A stretch of DNA of 64,000 bases, taken from positions 174,841 through 238,840 of the forward strand of contig NZ_JANUGW010000009.1 of the NCBI RefSeq assembly GCF_024753285.1. The letters are read 5' to 3'. The notes under the pieces were generated by a model that saw nothing but the letters and a program-made list of their open reading frames with translations, had not been told where the DNA came from and did not search any database. Positions 49,963-62,083 of the stretch are shown here, piece after piece. Position 1 is the stretch's first letter; every line of letters starts with the position of its first letter. Both the position numbers and the translations under genes were made by a program. The DNA is from Massilia pinisoli. GTDB lineage: Bacteria > Pseudomonadota > Gammaproteobacteria > Burkholderiales > Burkholderiaceae_D.

Positions 49963-50947
49963 CGCCGGCGGCTGCCGCCCTGCACTCGGCAAGGATGCCT
50001 TCCGCATCTTGCGCGGCCAGCTTTTGCGCGGCCAGCTCGCCGACGGCTTCCGGCAGCGCGGCCGGACCGCTCGCTTCGGCGTAGGCGCTGCGGCGGCCGT
50101 CCGGCGTGCCGACCATCGCGCGCAGGTGCAACGTGTCGCCGTCAACGGTGGCGTGCGCCGCGAGCGGAATCTGGCAGCTGGCGCCGAACACTTGCGACAC
50201 CTTTCGCTCCGCCTGCACGGCCTGCGCCGTGTGTATGTGGTTCAGCGGCGCCAGCATGGCCCGGACGTCGAAGCCTGCGGCATTGCCCGACAGGATCTCG
50301 ATCGCCATCGCGCCCTGGCCGGCGGCCGGCAGGCTGTCTTCCGGTTCCAGGTAGGCGCGGATCCGGCGCGTGAGACCGAGGCGCTTGAGGCCGGCGGCGG
50401 CGAGGATGATGGCGGCGTAGTCACCCCGGTCGAGCTTCGACAGCCGCGTGTCGAGGTTGCCGCGCAGCGGCTTGATCACGAGCTGCGGATAGCGCGAGGC
50501 GATGAGGGCCTGGCGGCGCAGGCTGCTCGTGCCGACGATGCTGCCCGCAGGCAGCGCGGCCAAGGTGTCGAAGTCGTTCGAGACGAAGGCGTCGCGCGGG
50601 TCTTCGCGCTCGAGGATGGCTGCGAGTTCAAAGCCTTCCGGCAACTCCATCGGGACGTCCTTGAGGGAGTGGACGGCCAGGTGCGCGCGGCCGTCGGCCA
50701 TCGCCACCTCGAGTTCCTTCACGAACAAGCCTTTGCCGCCGACCTTGGACAAGGTCTTGTCGAGGATCTGGTCGCCGCGCGTCGTCATGCCGAGAATCTC
50801 GATCTGGCACTGCGGATATAATGCCGCGAGCCGGTCGCGCACGTGCGTGGCCTGCCACATGGCCAGGCGGCTTTCGCGCGATGCGATAATCAGTTGCGCG
50901 GGAACGTGCTGCGTCGTGTCGTTGGAATTCAAAACGGTTTCTTTCAC
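49955..50947 (-). CDS. hemC: Porphobilinogen deaminase (hydroxymethylbilane synthase)
   Basis: 330-residue enzyme that links four porphobilinogens. The dipyrromethane-cofactor cysteine is C258 ([12 protein letters not shown]), and the catalytic Asp is D97 ([15 protein letters not shown]). [24 protein letters not shown] and [11 protein letters not shown] are the usual substrate-binding arginine motifs. ATG 50947 gives about 16 extra N-terminal residues relative to E. coli. First gene of the hem operon, divergent from ppc; the shared 160-bp gap holds both promoters. Confidence 0.97.
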   Translation of the reverse strand: MKETVLNSNDTTQHVPAQLIIASRESRLAMWQATHVRDRLAALYPQCQIEILGMTTRGDQILDKTLSKVGGKGLFVKELEVAMADGRAHLAVHSLKDVPMELPEGFELAAILEREDPRDAFVSNDFDTLAALPAGSIVGTSSLRRQALIASRYPQLVIKPLRGNLDTRLSKLDRGDYAAIILAAAGLKRLGLTRRIRAYLEPEDSLPAAGQGAMAIEILSGNAAGFDVRAMLAPLNHIHTAQAVQAERKVSQVFGASCQIPLAAHATVDGDTLHLRAMVGTPDGRRSAYAEASGPAALPEAVGELAAQKLAAQDAEGILAECRAAAAGDV

Positions 50948-51106
50948 TGTCGTTGCGCCCGGATCGGGCAGCGCCGGTTAAACCCATACCTGAGTCCATA
51001 AATTCTAGCATGGGCCTACCCGCAGGCCATGGCCAACCGCCACCGTGCCGCGCAGGAACATTTCGCAATACCGATTCGTTGTATCTGTCGTTTCAACAAT
51101 TCAACC

Positions 51107-53926
51107 ATGGTCGATATGGACAATCCTGCTGCACTCTCCCCCCAACCGCCCGGCACTGTCGACAAGGACGCGCCGCTGAAAGAAGACATCCGCCTGCTCG
51201 GCCGCCTCCTCGGCGACGTGCTGCGCGACCAGGAAGGCGAAGCCGTGTTCGACCTCGTCGAGACGATCCGCCAGACCGCCGTGCGCTTCCGCCGCGAAGA
51301 CGACCAGGAAGCGGATGCCGAACTGAAGGCCCTGCTCGCGAAACTGTCGCGCGAAGAGACGAACTCCGTCGTGCGCGCGTTTTCCTACTTCTCGCACCTG
51401 GCGAACATCGCCGAAGACCAGCACCACATCCGCCGCCGCCGCGCCCACCTGCTCGCGGGCTCGAAGCCGCAGCCGTCCAGCGTCGCCTACGCGCTATGTC
51501 GCCTGAAGGACGCCGGCGTCGCGCAGGACACGGTCGAGGGCTTCTTGCGCGAGGCGCTGATCGCGCCCGTGCTGACGGCGCACCCGACCGAAGTCCAGCG
51601 CAAGTCGACGCTCGACGCCGAGCACGACATCGCGCGCCTGCTGGCCGAGCGCGACCTGCCGCTGACGCCGAAGGAACGCGCGCACAACCTGCAACTGCTG
51701 CAAGCCCGCATCGCCACGCTGTGGCAGACCCGGATGCTGCGCTATGAAAAACTGACGGTCGCCGACGAGATCGAGAACGCGCTGTCGTACTACCGCACGA
51801 CGTTCCTGCGCGAGCTGCCCGCAGTGTACGACGACGTCGAGGAAGAGATCGCGGCGCAGTACGGCGCGGCGGCCGCCGGCCTCGACGACGCCGCCTACAT
51901 GCAGATGGGTAGCTGGATCGGCGGCGACCGCGACGGCAACCCGAACGTCAACGCCGCGACGATGCAGCGCGCGCTCGTCCGCCACTCCACGACGATCTTC
52001 GATTTCTACCTCGACGAAGTGCACGCGCTGGGCGCCGAGTTGTCGCCGTCCACGTTGCTCGTGCCCGCGAGCCCCGCGCTGCTGGCGCTGGCGGACGCCT
52101 CGCCCGACCACTCGCCGCACCGCAGCGACGAACCGTACCGCCGCGCGCTGATCGGCATCTACGCCCGCCTCGCGTCGACGGCGCGCGAGCTGGGCGCGAC
52201 GAACATCCTGCGCAAGGAAGTGGGTCATGCGGACGCCTACCGCGACGCGGCGGAGTTTCGCGCCGAGCTGCAGGTGCTCGTCGATTCGCTGAACGAGAAC
52301 CACGGCGCCATCCTCGCCGTGCCGCGTTTGAACGGCCTCGTGCGCGCCGCCCGCATCTTCGGCTTCCACCTCGCCTCGCTCGACATGCGCCAGAGCTCCG
52401 ACGTGCACGAGAAAGTGCTGGCCGAGCTGTTCGCGCGCGCGGGCGTGCAGGCCGACTATGCGGCACTCGACGAAGACGCGAAAGTCAAACTGCTGCTGGA
52501 CGAACTGGCCCAGCCGCGCCTGCTGTACACACCGTACGAAAGCTATTCGGACACGACGAATGCCGAGCTGCAGATCCTGCGCACGGCGCGCGAGATCCGC
52601 AAGCGCTACGGCCGCCGCGCGATCCGCAACTACATCATCTCGCACACGGAGACGGTATCCGACCTGCTCGAAGTCCTGCTGCTGCAAAAGGAAACGGGCT
52701 TGTACCGCCCCAGCGAGAAGAAGAGCGACGTGATGGTCATCCCGCTGTTCGAGACGATCCCCGACTTGCAGCGCGCGAGCGAGATCATGGGCGAGTGGAT
52801 GGCGCTGCCCGTCGTCGCCGACGTGATCGAGCACCAGGGCCGCCTGCAGGAAGTCATGCTCGGCTATTCGGACTCGAACAAGGACGGCGGCTTCCTCACG
52901 TCGAACTGGGAGCTGTACCAGGCCGAGCTGAAGCTCGTCAAAGTGTTCGCGGATGCGAACGTCAAGCTCCGGCTGTTCCACGGCCGCGGCGGCACCGTGG
53001 GCCGCGGCGGCGGCCCGAGCTACGACGCGATCCTCGCGCAGCCACCCGGCACCGTCAACGGCCAGATCCGCCTGACGGAACAGGGCGAGATCATCTCGTC
53101 GAAGTTCAGCAATCCGGAAATCGGCCGTCGCAACCTCGAGCTGCTCGTCGCCGCCACGTTGGAAGCGGGCCTGATGCCGCATGGCGCCGACCGCGAACAG
53201 ATCGAGCGCCTGTCCCGCTTCGAACCCGTGATGGCGGAACTGTCGCAGCGCGCGTACAAGGCGTACCGCAACCTCGTGTACGAAACGCCGGGCTTCACCG
53301 ACTACTTCTTCGCGGCCACGCCGATCGCCGAGATCGCGGAACTGAACCTCGGTTCGCGTCCCGCGTCGCGCAAGTCGACGCGCCGCATCGAAGACCTACG
53401 CGCGATTCCCTGGGGCTTTTCGTGGGGCCAGTGCCGGCTGCTGCTGCCGGGCTGGTTCGGATTCGGCGCGGCCGTCTCCGGCTGGCTGGCCGATGGCGAC
53501 GGAGAGCAACGCCTGGCGCTGCTGCGCGAGATGGCGCAGCACTGGCCGTTCTTCGCGACACTCCTATCGAACATGGACATGGTGCTGGCAAAGTCCGACC
53601 TCGCCATCGCGTCGCGCTACGCGGAACTCGTGCCGGACGCCGAACTGCGCGAACGCATCTTCAAGCGCATCGCGGCCGAGTATGCGGAGACGCTGCAGTG
53701 CCTCGCACTCGTCACGGGCACGGAAGAACGCCTCGTGAACAATCCGCTGCTGGCGCGCTCGATCCAGAACCGCTTCGCGTACCTCGACCCGCTGAACCAC
53801 CTGCAGGTCGAGCTGATCCAGCGCCACCGCGCGCTGTCGGCCGAGCAGAAGGTCGACGAGCGCGTGCACCGCGGCATCCACCTGTCGATCAACGGCGTCG
53901 CCGCCGGCCTGCGCAACACCGGTTGA
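51107..53926 (+). CDS. ppc: Phosphoenolpyruvate carboxylase
   Basis: About 939 residues; carboxylates PEP to oxaloacetate to refill the TCA cycle. The catalytic His is in [13 protein letters not shown] (about residue 159), [14 protein letters not shown] and [10 protein letters not shown] form the active site, [16 protein letters not shown] is the mobile glycine loop, and the C-terminus ends in the invariant NTG ([12 protein letters not shown]), which binds the allosteric inhibitor site. ATG 51107 is chosen from start similarity; ATG 51116 or upstream starts cannot be excluded and no ribosome site is strong. A terminator follows. It is divergent from hemC. Confidence 0.97.
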   Translation: MVDMDNPAALSPQPPGTVDKDAPLKEDIRLLGRLLGDVLRDQEGEAVFDLVETIRQTAVRFRREDDQEADAELKALLAKLSREETNSVVRAFSYFSHLANIAEDQHHIRRRRAHLLAGSKPQPSSVAYALCRLKDAGVAQDTVEGFLREALIAPVLTAHPTEVQRKSTLDAEHDIARLLAERDLPLTPKERAHNLQLLQARIATLWQTRMLRYEKLTVADEIENALSYYRTTFLRELPAVYDDVEEEIAAQYGAAAAGLDDAAYMQMGSWIGGDRDGNPNVNAATMQRALVRHSTTIFDFYLDEVHALGAELSPSTLLVPASPALLALADASPDHSPHRSDEPYRRALIGIYARLASTARELGATNILRKEVGHADAYRDAAEFRAELQVLVDSLNENHGAILAVPRLNGLVRAARIFGFHLASLDMRQSSDVHEKVLAELFARAGVQADYAALDEDAKVKLLLDELAQPRLLYTPYESYSDTTNAELQILRTAREIRKRYGRRAIRNYIISHTETVSDLLEVLLLQKETGLYRPSEKKSDVMVIPLFETIPDLQRASEIMGEWMALPVVADVIEHQGRLQEVMLGYSDSNKDGGFLTSNWELYQAELKLVKVFADANVKLRLFHGRGGTVGRGGGPSYDAILAQPPGTVNGQIRLTEQGEIISSKFSNPEIGRRNLELLVAATLEAGLMPHGADREQIERLSRFEPVMAELSQRAYKAYRNLVYETPGFTDYFFAATPIAEIAELNLGSRPASRKSTRRIEDLRAIPWGFSWGQCRLLLPGWFGFGAAVSGWLADGDGEQRLALLREMAQHWPFFATLLSNMDMVLAKSDLAIASRYAELVPDAELRERIFKRIAAEYAETLQCLALVTGTEERLVNNPLLARSIQNRFAYLDPLNHLQVELIQRHRALSAEQKVDERVHRGIHLSINGVAAGLRNTG

Positions 53927-53935
53927 TCCGGCCTC

Positions 53936-53967
53936 GTCGCCCCTGCCTCGGCGGGGGCGACGTTTTT
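53936..53967 (+). terminator. Terminator of ppc
   Basis: 8-bp stem GTCGCCCC/GGGGCGAC with a 10-nt loop, then GTTTTT, 10 bp after the ppc stop. Confidence 0.88.
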
Positions 53968-53969
53968 CC

Positions 53970-54767
53970 TCATCGCCGCACAGAGATGCCGAACGCGAGA
54001 CTCAAGTCCGGCGTGTTCCGGTTCAAGCCATGCACGACCATCGCATCGAGCTGGCAATCGCGGCTCACGAGCCACGAGACGCCCGCGTCGACCACCGTCT
54101 GCGAGCCCCCGTGCGCCGCGCGCGCGATCTGCGGCGCGGCCAGTTCCGCGAAGCCGTGCAGGCGCTCGCTGAACGCCTTGCCCAACGACGCGGCGAACAC
54201 GCCGTACGTGTAGCGCGCGCCGTTGTCGTCGCCGTCGCGACCCACGCCCGGCATCACGCCCAGCGACCAGTCATGGCCGAGATCCCATTCGAGCGGCACG
54301 TTCAGCGACGGCCGGAAGCCCGTGCCGCGCAGCGTGCTGCTCCCCGTCGGCAGCGCCGCTTCCGCGATCACGCCCCACGACGGCCGCATGCCGTCCTGGT
54401 CGCCCAGATGCCATTTGATACCGGCCGCGCTGTCGGCCCAGCCTGCGCTCACCGTGTGGATGCCCGTCGCCGGGTCGCTCGCATGCGCGATCGTGCGGCC
54501 AGCCGTTTCCAGGCGCAGCTCCAACGCGTCGGACAGGCCCACACGCAGCAGCGCGGGCGTCGTCAGCGTGCGCACGTGTAGGTCGGCGTCGCGCTGGCGG
54601 TCCCATTCGACGCCGAGTTCGAGCTGCACGCGGTACGGGCCGACCACCTGGCTCGAATTCGCGACATTCGGCCGGTCGGGGTTGATGGTGTCGTCGTCCG
54701 CACGCGCGGCCGGAAAGGACAGGATGCCGGCCAGCAGGCAGACCCAGGAAGAATGACGAAAAAGCAT
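53970..54767 (-). CDS. Outer-membrane transporter-like protein (MetA/phenol-degradation pathway family)
   Basis: 265 residues. Signal peptide 1-23 (FPAARAD). DDTINPDRPNVANSSQVVG, then alternating beta-strand sequence with repeated V-x-L-E-x-G-V-x-W patterns, resembling the 'putative MetA-pathway of phenol degradation' outer-membrane barrels. The C-terminus ends in SLAFGISVRR rather than an aromatic residue, so barrel assembly is less clear. No phenol genes are nearby and the family name should not be read as function. Single gene, convergent with ppc, ending at the ppc terminator. Confidence 0.75.
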   Translation of the reverse strand: MLFRHSSWVCLLAGILSFPAARADDDTINPDRPNVANSSQVVGPYRVQLELGVEWDRQRDADLHVRTLTTPALLRVGLSDALELRLETAGRTIAHASDPATGIHTVSAGWADSAAGIKWHLGDQDGMRPSWGVIAEAALPTGSSTLRGTGFRPSLNVPLEWDLGHDWSLGVMPGVGRDGDDNGARYTYGVFAASLGKAFSERLHGFAELAAPQIARAAHGGSQTVVDAGVSWLVSRDCQLDAMVVHGLNRNTPDLSLAFGISVRR

Positions 54768-54859
54768 CGCAATGGTGATCTGTTCGGAAATGCCGACAGT
54801 ATGCCAAAGATGGCCCGGTCAGGACGTGCGCCCGGGCATTCCTCTCCAAACCGTAATCG

Positions 54860-54896
54860 AAAAAAAAGCCGCGCGGCCCGGTCGGGCGGCGCGGCT
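54860..54896 (-). terminator. Terminator of rpoD
   Basis: Stem AGCCGCGC/GCGCGGCT with a GC-rich inner part, followed on the minus strand by a run of eight T, 18 bp after the rpoD stop. Confidence 0.9.
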
Positions 54897-54913
54897 CGTC
54901 GTCGCAGATACGC

Positions 54914-57550
<2,637 letters not shown>

Positions 57551-58138
57551 AAACTTTCTCCAATCGAGGCGTGGCGCATGCCTGCGAAGTCAATAACCCA
57601 CCTGGTCCGCAACGCGGACCCCGGAGGGCGGGGATGATGGGAAGGCCCTAGCTAGGGGCGGATAGCCGGATATCAAGCACTCCTGCCGCGGGCGCCGGTC
57701 GGCGGGCGGCGTCCTGGACAGCCGGGACGGGCTGCGGCACGCACGCGCAAGGGGATCGGGCGGAACGGTATGTGGTTGAAATCGGGGCTTAGCATGTCGG
57801 AACGAAAAAAAGCCCGTCAGACAACGGGCTTGAATCTATTTTCCAGGGGAGAAATAGAGGAGACAGAAGCATTATGCCTTAAGGAAATGTTTAGCGATAA
57901 TTGAAATATCCGATAAGGGATATAACGGCAGCGCATATTTCCTTTTCCTCTTCCTATCCTGGCTGCGTCGGCGCAAACCGTGCGCAGGGAAAGGGGCGGA
58001 TCATACACGATTTCTCGGTTGTGCGCCGCCGCACATGCACGAAAATAACGGTTGTTCAGTCAACACGACGATCCGTTACATGGTCGAGCGGCACACGCAC
58101 GGCGCGACCATGCTATCCTTCCGCTTCCCGTTCTTACC
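57551..58138. other. Non-coding region upstream of rpoD with an isolated minus-strand terminator
   Basis: 588 bp with no supported protein gene. The left 240 bp must hold the rpoD promoter and leader. The middle (57804-57831) holds a terminator facing left that belongs to no gene I can name. 57840-57960 is AT-rich, unlike the rest of the window. Confidence 0.6.
57804..57831 (-). terminator. Orphan Rho-independent terminator
   Basis: Perfect 8-bp stem AAGCCCGT/ACGGGCTT with a 6-nt loop, followed on the minus strand by a T-run of eight. There is no annotated gene upstream on the minus strand, so it may end a small RNA or very short gene starting between about 57835 and 58030. Confidence 0.8.
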
Positions 58139-58687
58139 ATGAAGTCAATGAATACGATGAGTCCTGTCGCCGAGCTCCCCGAGGCCACCGAAACCGCCAC
58201 CCACGCCACGCCCGATGCGCAGCCTTCCGCCAGCGCGGCACAGGCGCCGGCCCCGGAAGCCGACGCGCACGCTGACGTCCCGGCGGAAGCCGCACAATCG
58301 CCGCGGGCGCTGCTCAAGCATCTGCAGCAACAATTCGTGGCGTTCCGCAACTGCCTGCCGCTCGCGATCGGCATCGACAAGCAGGTGCTGGCCCGCCTGC
58401 CCGGCCTGAACCGCAAGACGATGCGTGCCGCCCTCGGCATCCACACGGGCTCGATGCGCTACCTGCGCGCGATGGAAAAAGCCACCGTCCGCTACGACCT
58501 GGACGGCAATCCCGGCGCCGAAGTGACGGACACGCACCGCCTGCACGCGAAGGAATTGCTGCAGGAGCGCTTCAAGAAGGAAGCCGACCGCAAGAAAGCG
58601 GAACGCGACGCGGCCGCACAGGTGGAAGCCGACCGCAAGCGCCAGGAAAAGCTGCAGCAGCTGGCGTCCAAGTTCGCGAAACGCTGA
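58139..58687 (+). CDS. ProQ/FinO-domain RNA-binding protein
   Basis: 182 residues. A low-complexity Ala/Glu/Pro N-terminus (about 1-50) precedes the ProQ/FinO domain (about 55-120; ALLKHLQQQFVAFRNCLPLAIGIDKQVLARLPGLNRKTMRAALGIHTGSMRYLRAM), and a basic helical tail rich in Lys/Arg/Gln/Glu follows. Such proteins bind structured small RNAs and mRNA 3' ends, often terminator hairpins. Start uncertain among ATG 58139, 58148 and 58157. The exonuclease gene follows 13 bp after the stop and may be cotranscribed. Confidence 0.9.
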   Translation: MKSMNTMSPVAELPEATETATHATPDAQPSASAAQAPAPEADAHADVPAEAAQSPRALLKHLQQQFVAFRNCLPLAIGIDKQVLARLPGLNRKTMRAALGIHTGSMRYLRAMEKATVRYDLDGNPGAEVTDTHRLHAKELLQERFKKEADRKKAERDAAAQVEADRKRQEKLQQLASKFAKR

Positions 58688-58700
58688 GCCAGCGCGCCGC

Positions 58701-59390
58701 ATGAGCGAGGCCGAGGACGACCTCCCCCCGTACCAGGGCATCACGCTCGCGGACGTGCGCCTCGTGCGCAACCGCGCCGATGCGGACGGCGCGCTGGCCG
58801 CGCTGCTCGCGTCCGACGCGATCGGCTTCGATACGGAATCCAAGCCCACGTTCCAGAAGGGCGAGCAATCGACGGGGCCGCACCTCGTGCAGCTCGCGAC
58901 GGACGACCATGCCTATCTGTTCCAGATCGGCGCCCGGCCGGCCCGCGCGCCCGAGCCGGCGGAAGGCGCCGCGCCTGCCCCCGTGCCCGGCATCGACGTG
59001 TTGCGTGCCGTGCTGGAATCGCAGTCGATCCTGAAAGTCGGCTTCGGTCTCGGCGACGACCTGCGCCGCCTGCGCGCCAAGCTGGGCATCGAAACACGCA
59101 ACGTGCTCGACCTGTCGACGGCGCTGCGCCGGGGCGAGCGCAATGCGCTGGGCGCGAAGACGGCCGTCGCGCGCTTCTTCGGCCAGCGCCTGCAGAAATC
59201 GCGCAAGATCACGACGACCAACTGGGCGTTGCCGCGCCTGACCGACAAGCAGATCCTGTACGCGGCCGACGATGCCCACGTCGCCCTGCGCATCTATCGC
59301 CACTGGCGCGCGAATCCGCCGCCGCCGTTGCCGACTAAGCCCGTCACCGGCGGACCGATGCGGGCCGCGCAGCCCAAGCCCCGCACCTAG
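58701..59390 (+). CDS. DEDD-family 3'-5' exonuclease
   Basis: 229-residue exonuclease of the DnaQ/RNase D superfamily. The four metal-binding acids are visible: IGFDTESKP (DxE, Exo I), VGFGLGDDLRRL (Exo II) and YAADDAHVALRIY (Exo III, Y-x3-D, hence DEDDy). An Ala/Pro-rich insert (about 75-95) and a Pro-rich tail are not part of the fold. It lacks HRDC domains, so it is a stand-alone trimming nuclease rather than full RNase D. 13 bp behind the ProQ-type gene, suggesting joint action on RNA. The following cytochrome starts one base after its stop. Confidence 0.9.
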   Translation: MSEAEDDLPPYQGITLADVRLVRNRADADGALAALLASDAIGFDTESKPTFQKGEQSTGPHLVQLATDDHAYLFQIGARPARAPEPAEGAAPAPVPGIDVLRAVLESQSILKVGFGLGDDLRRLRAKLGIETRNVLDLSTALRRGERNALGAKTAVARFFGQRLQKSRKITTTNWALPRLTDKQILYAADDAHVALRIYRHWRANPPPPLPTKPVTGGPMRAAQPKPRT

Positions 59391-59391
59391 G

Positions 59392-59775
59392 ATGCAACGC
59401 GTCGCTCCCTGCGCCGCCGCCCTGCTGCTGGCGCTGGCCGCGTCCGGCTGCTCGCGCCGCGACGGCCCCGTCGACGGCGCCACCGTCTTCAAGCCGTGCG
59501 CGTCGTGCCACCAGATCGGCGCGAACGCGCGCGGCGGCTTCGGTCCGCAGCTGAACGCCTTGTTCGGCCGGCGCGCGGGAAGCACCGCAGATTTCGCCTA
59601 CTCCGACGCCATGAAGACGTCCGGCATCGTCTGGGACGATGCCACGCTGGCCGCGTTCCTGCGCGATCCGGAAAAGGCGGTACCGGGCACGAAGATGCGC
59701 TTCTGGGGCATCCACGACGAGCGCGACCTGGCCGCATTGATCGCCTACCTGCGCACGTACCAGGACGCGCACTGA
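59392..59775 (+). CDS. Monoheme cytochrome c lipoprotein
   Basis: 127 residues. Lipoprotein signal with lipobox LAASGC (C about 20). Single heme site CASCH at about 36-40 and axial Met in the C-terminal GTKMRFWGI segment, the layout of class I cytochromes c (c-550/Cyt c2 type, 'KPCASCHQIG...GPQLNALFGRRAGS...YSDAMK'). Anchored in the periplasmic leaflet. Starts one base after the exonuclease stop. First of three cytochrome genes in a row. Confidence 0.9.
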   Translation: MQRVAPCAAALLLALAASGCSRRDGPVDGATVFKPCASCHQIGANARGGFGPQLNALFGRRAGSTADFAYSDAMKTSGIVWDDATLAAFLRDPEKAVPGTKMRFWGIHDERDLAALIAYLRTYQDAH

Positions 59776-59844
59776 CGGCCGACCCCGTTGTCGTTCTTAA
59801 AAGATTGCGGGAAATTCAAGTGGGCGCGGTATGATGGGAACGTC

Positions 59845-60570
59845 ATGTCCGTCGCCACCCTCCACTTCGCCTTGCTTGCCGCCGCGGCCCTGCTCGCGCC
59901 GGCGCGGGCGCACGCGCAGCCGGAGCGCGCCGTGCCGGACACGCTGGCCCAACGCGTGGCCGCGTGCGCGTCGTGCCACGGCAGCCCGTCCGCGCCGTCA
60001 CCGACGACGGGCCCGCACTACTATCCGCGCATCGCCGGCAAGCCGGCAGGTTACTTGTACAACCAGCTGCAGAACTTCCGTGACGGCCGCCGCCAGTATC
60101 CGCTGATGACCTATATGGTCGAGCATCTGTCCGACGACTACCTGCGCGAGATCGCGACGTATTTCGCGACCCAGCACGTGCCCGCGCCCGTGCTTGCGCG
60201 CGCGAGCCTGCCGGCCGACCAGCTGGAGCGGGGCCGCGCGCTCGTCACCCGGGGCGACCCGGCGTTGAAGGTGCCGGCCTGCGTCGCGTGTCACGGCCAG
60301 CGCCTGACGGGCGCCCTGCCCGCCATCCCCGGCCTGCTCGGCCTGCCGCGCGACTACATCAACGCCCAGTTCGGCGCCTGGCGTAACGGCACGCGTCGCG
60401 CGGCCGCGCCCGATTGCATGGCCACGATCGCGGGACGGCTGTCGCTGGCGGACGTCGCGGCCGTCTCCGCCTGGCTCGCGAGCGAACCGGTGCCGGACGA
60501 TGCCGATCCCGCCGCCGACGTCGCGCATCCGATGCCGCTCGCGTGCGGCAGCGAGCCGGAGCAGCGATGA
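59845..60570 (+). CDS. Diheme cytochrome c (c4-like)
   Basis: 241 residues. Signal peptide about 1-25 (ARAHAQPE). Two heme sites, CASCH (about residue 41) and CVACH (about 139), in two homologous halves, as in cytochrome c4. IAGKPAGYLYNQLQNFRDGRR and PRDYINAQFGAWRNGTRR are the usual c4-type segments between heme and axial Met. ATG 59845 with GGGAA is chosen over upstream ATGs. The 3' end overlaps the triheme gene as ATGA. Confidence 0.9.
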   Translation: MSVATLHFALLAAAALLAPARAHAQPERAVPDTLAQRVAACASCHGSPSAPSPTTGPHYYPRIAGKPAGYLYNQLQNFRDGRRQYPLMTYMVEHLSDDYLREIATYFATQHVPAPVLARASLPADQLERGRALVTRGDPALKVPACVACHGQRLTGALPAIPGLLGLPRDYINAQFGAWRNGTRRAAAPDCMATIAGRLSLADVAAVSAWLASEPVPDDADPAADVAHPMPLACGSEPEQR

Positions 60571-61847
60571 GACGCGTCGTCCTGGGCGTCATCGCCGTCC
60601 TCGTGCTGGCCGCGCTCGTCGCCGTCGTCGCTGCCTGGCCTCGCGCCGAATTCATCCCGGCCCGGTCGCGCGAGGCCTGGGTGCCGAGCCCGGCGAATAT
60701 CGCGCGCGGCGCCTATCTCGCGCGCGCGGGCGACTGCATGGCCTGCCACACGGCGCGCGGCGGCACGCCGTACGCGGGCGCTCGCGCGCTCGCGACGCCG
60801 TTCGGCACGGTTTACGCCCCCAACATCACGCCGGATAGGGCGACGGGCATCGGCACGTGGACGGCGGACGACTTCTGGCACGCGCTGCACAACGGCATCG
60901 CGCCCGGCGGCCGCCTGCTGTACCCCGCGTTCCCGTACCCGAACACGACGAAGATCACGCGCGACGACGCCGACGCGCTGTACGCCTACCTGCGCAGCCT
61001 GCCGCCGGCGCGCCAGCCGAACCGCGCGCACGCGCTGCGCTTCCCGTACGACAGCCAGGCCGTGCTAGCCGGCTGGCGCCTGCTGTACTTCAAGCCGGGC
61101 GTGTACGCGCCGCAGCCGGCGCGCGGCACCGACTGGAACCGCGGCGCCTACCTGGTCGACGGCCTGGGCCATTGCGGCGCCTGCCACAGCGCGCGCAACG
61201 ACCTGGGCGCGACGGGCGCGCGGCTGTCGGGCGGCGCGATCCCGATCGTCGGCTGGTACGCACCGGCGCTGGACGCGGACGACGAGGCGGGCCTCGGCCA
61301 GTGGGACCGGGCCGACATCGTGCAATTGCTGCGCACGGGCGTCGCGCCGCGCGGCGCCGTGTTCGGGCCGATGGCGGAAGTCGTGGGACAGAGCCTGCAA
61401 TACTTGACGGAGGCGGATGCCGGGGCGATGGCGACGTATCTGAAATCGCTGCCGCCGGAGCCGGCGCCGCGCCGCGCCGGCGCACCGCCGCCCGACGACG
61501 TCATGAAGGCGGGCCGCGCGCTGTACGGGCACCACTGCGCCGATTGCCACGGCGCGGACGGCCGCGGCACCAGCGTCGCCGGAAAGCCCGCGTATCCGCC
61601 GCTGGCCGGCAATGGCGCGCTGACGATGCCGGACCCCGTCAACGCCATCCGCATCGTGCTGAATGGCGGCTTTCCACCGTCGACGTCCGGAAATCCGCGC
61701 CCGTTCGGGATGCCGCCGCACAGCCCCGTACTGGACGATACGGAAGTGGCGGCCGTCGTGACCTATGTGCGCAACAGCTGGGGCAATGCGGCGCCGGCCG
61801 TCACCGCGCCCGAGGTCAACCGGTGGCGCGCCGTGCCACTCGACTGA
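60567..61847 (+). CDS. Triheme cytochrome c (dehydrogenase cytochrome-subunit type)
   Basis: 426 residues. One N-terminal transmembrane anchor or uncleaved signal (about 4-24), then three heme sites: CMACH, CGACH and CADCH, spaced as in the membrane-bound cytochrome subunit of alcohol, gluconate and aldehyde dehydrogenases (AdhB type). ITPDRATGIGTWTADDFWHALHNGIAPGG is the family hallmark after the first heme. Normally it passes electrons from a catalytic subunit to ubiquinone, but no dehydrogenase gene is present here. Translation is coupled to the diheme gene by ATGA. Confidence 0.92.
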   Translation: MRRVVLGVIAVLVLAALVAVVAAWPRAEFIPARSREAWVPSPANIARGAYLARAGDCMACHTARGGTPYAGARALATPFGTVYAPNITPDRATGIGTWTADDFWHALHNGIAPGGRLLYPAFPYPNTTKITRDDADALYAYLRSLPPARQPNRAHALRFPYDSQAVLAGWRLLYFKPGVYAPQPARGTDWNRGAYLVDGLGHCGACHSARNDLGATGARLSGGAIPIVGWYAPALDADDEAGLGQWDRADIVQLLRTGVAPRGAVFGPMAEVVGQSLQYLTEADAGAMATYLKSLPPEPAPRRAGAPPPDDVMKAGRALYGHHCADCHGADGRGTSVAGKPAYPPLAGNGALTMPDPVNAIRIVLNGGFPPSTSGNPRPFGMPPHSPVLDDTEVAAVVTYVRNSWGNAAPAVTAPEVNRWRAVPLD

Positions 61848-61863
61848 TGACAGGGAGATCACC

Positions 61864-62079
61864 ATGCCAATGTATCGCGTCTGGTACCGCAATAACGAGG
61901 AGCCGCTGGAATTCGCCACGCCAGGGCGCATCAGCGAAGCGGACATCGTCGATCGCGTCCTCGCGCACGAGCGCATCGAACGGGGCGCTCCCGCGAACGT
62001 GCGGGAACTCGTCGCCGACCACAACCTGGCTCCCGTGCGCTACACGGAAGACGAAAGCGAGATGAACGCGATCTGGTAG
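61864..62079 (+). CDS. Small conserved-looking protein of unknown function
   Basis: 71 residues with a good ribosome site (AGGGAG, 6 bases before ATG 61864). The N-terminal MPMYRVWYRNNEEPLEFATPG suggests a short beta-hairpin; the rest is helical and charged. No Cys, membrane segment or recognised domain. It lies 16 bp after the triheme cytochrome on the same strand, so it is probably the last gene of that transcript. The function cannot be assigned. Confidence 0.65.
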   Translation: MPMYRVWYRNNEEPLEFATPGRISEADIVDRVLAHERIERGAPANVRELVADHNLAPVRYTEDESEMNAIW

Positions 62080-62083
62080 CGGA

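Noticed and set aside
53970..54767. Phenol-degradation pathway gene
   Set aside because: Only the outer-membrane protein family name suggests it; no aromatic degradation enzymes are in the neighbourhood.
57817..58008. 63-codon minus-strand frame over the orphan terminator
   Set aside because: It ends within the terminator loop and its first part lacks a ribosome site. A shorter version is mentioned only as a possibility.
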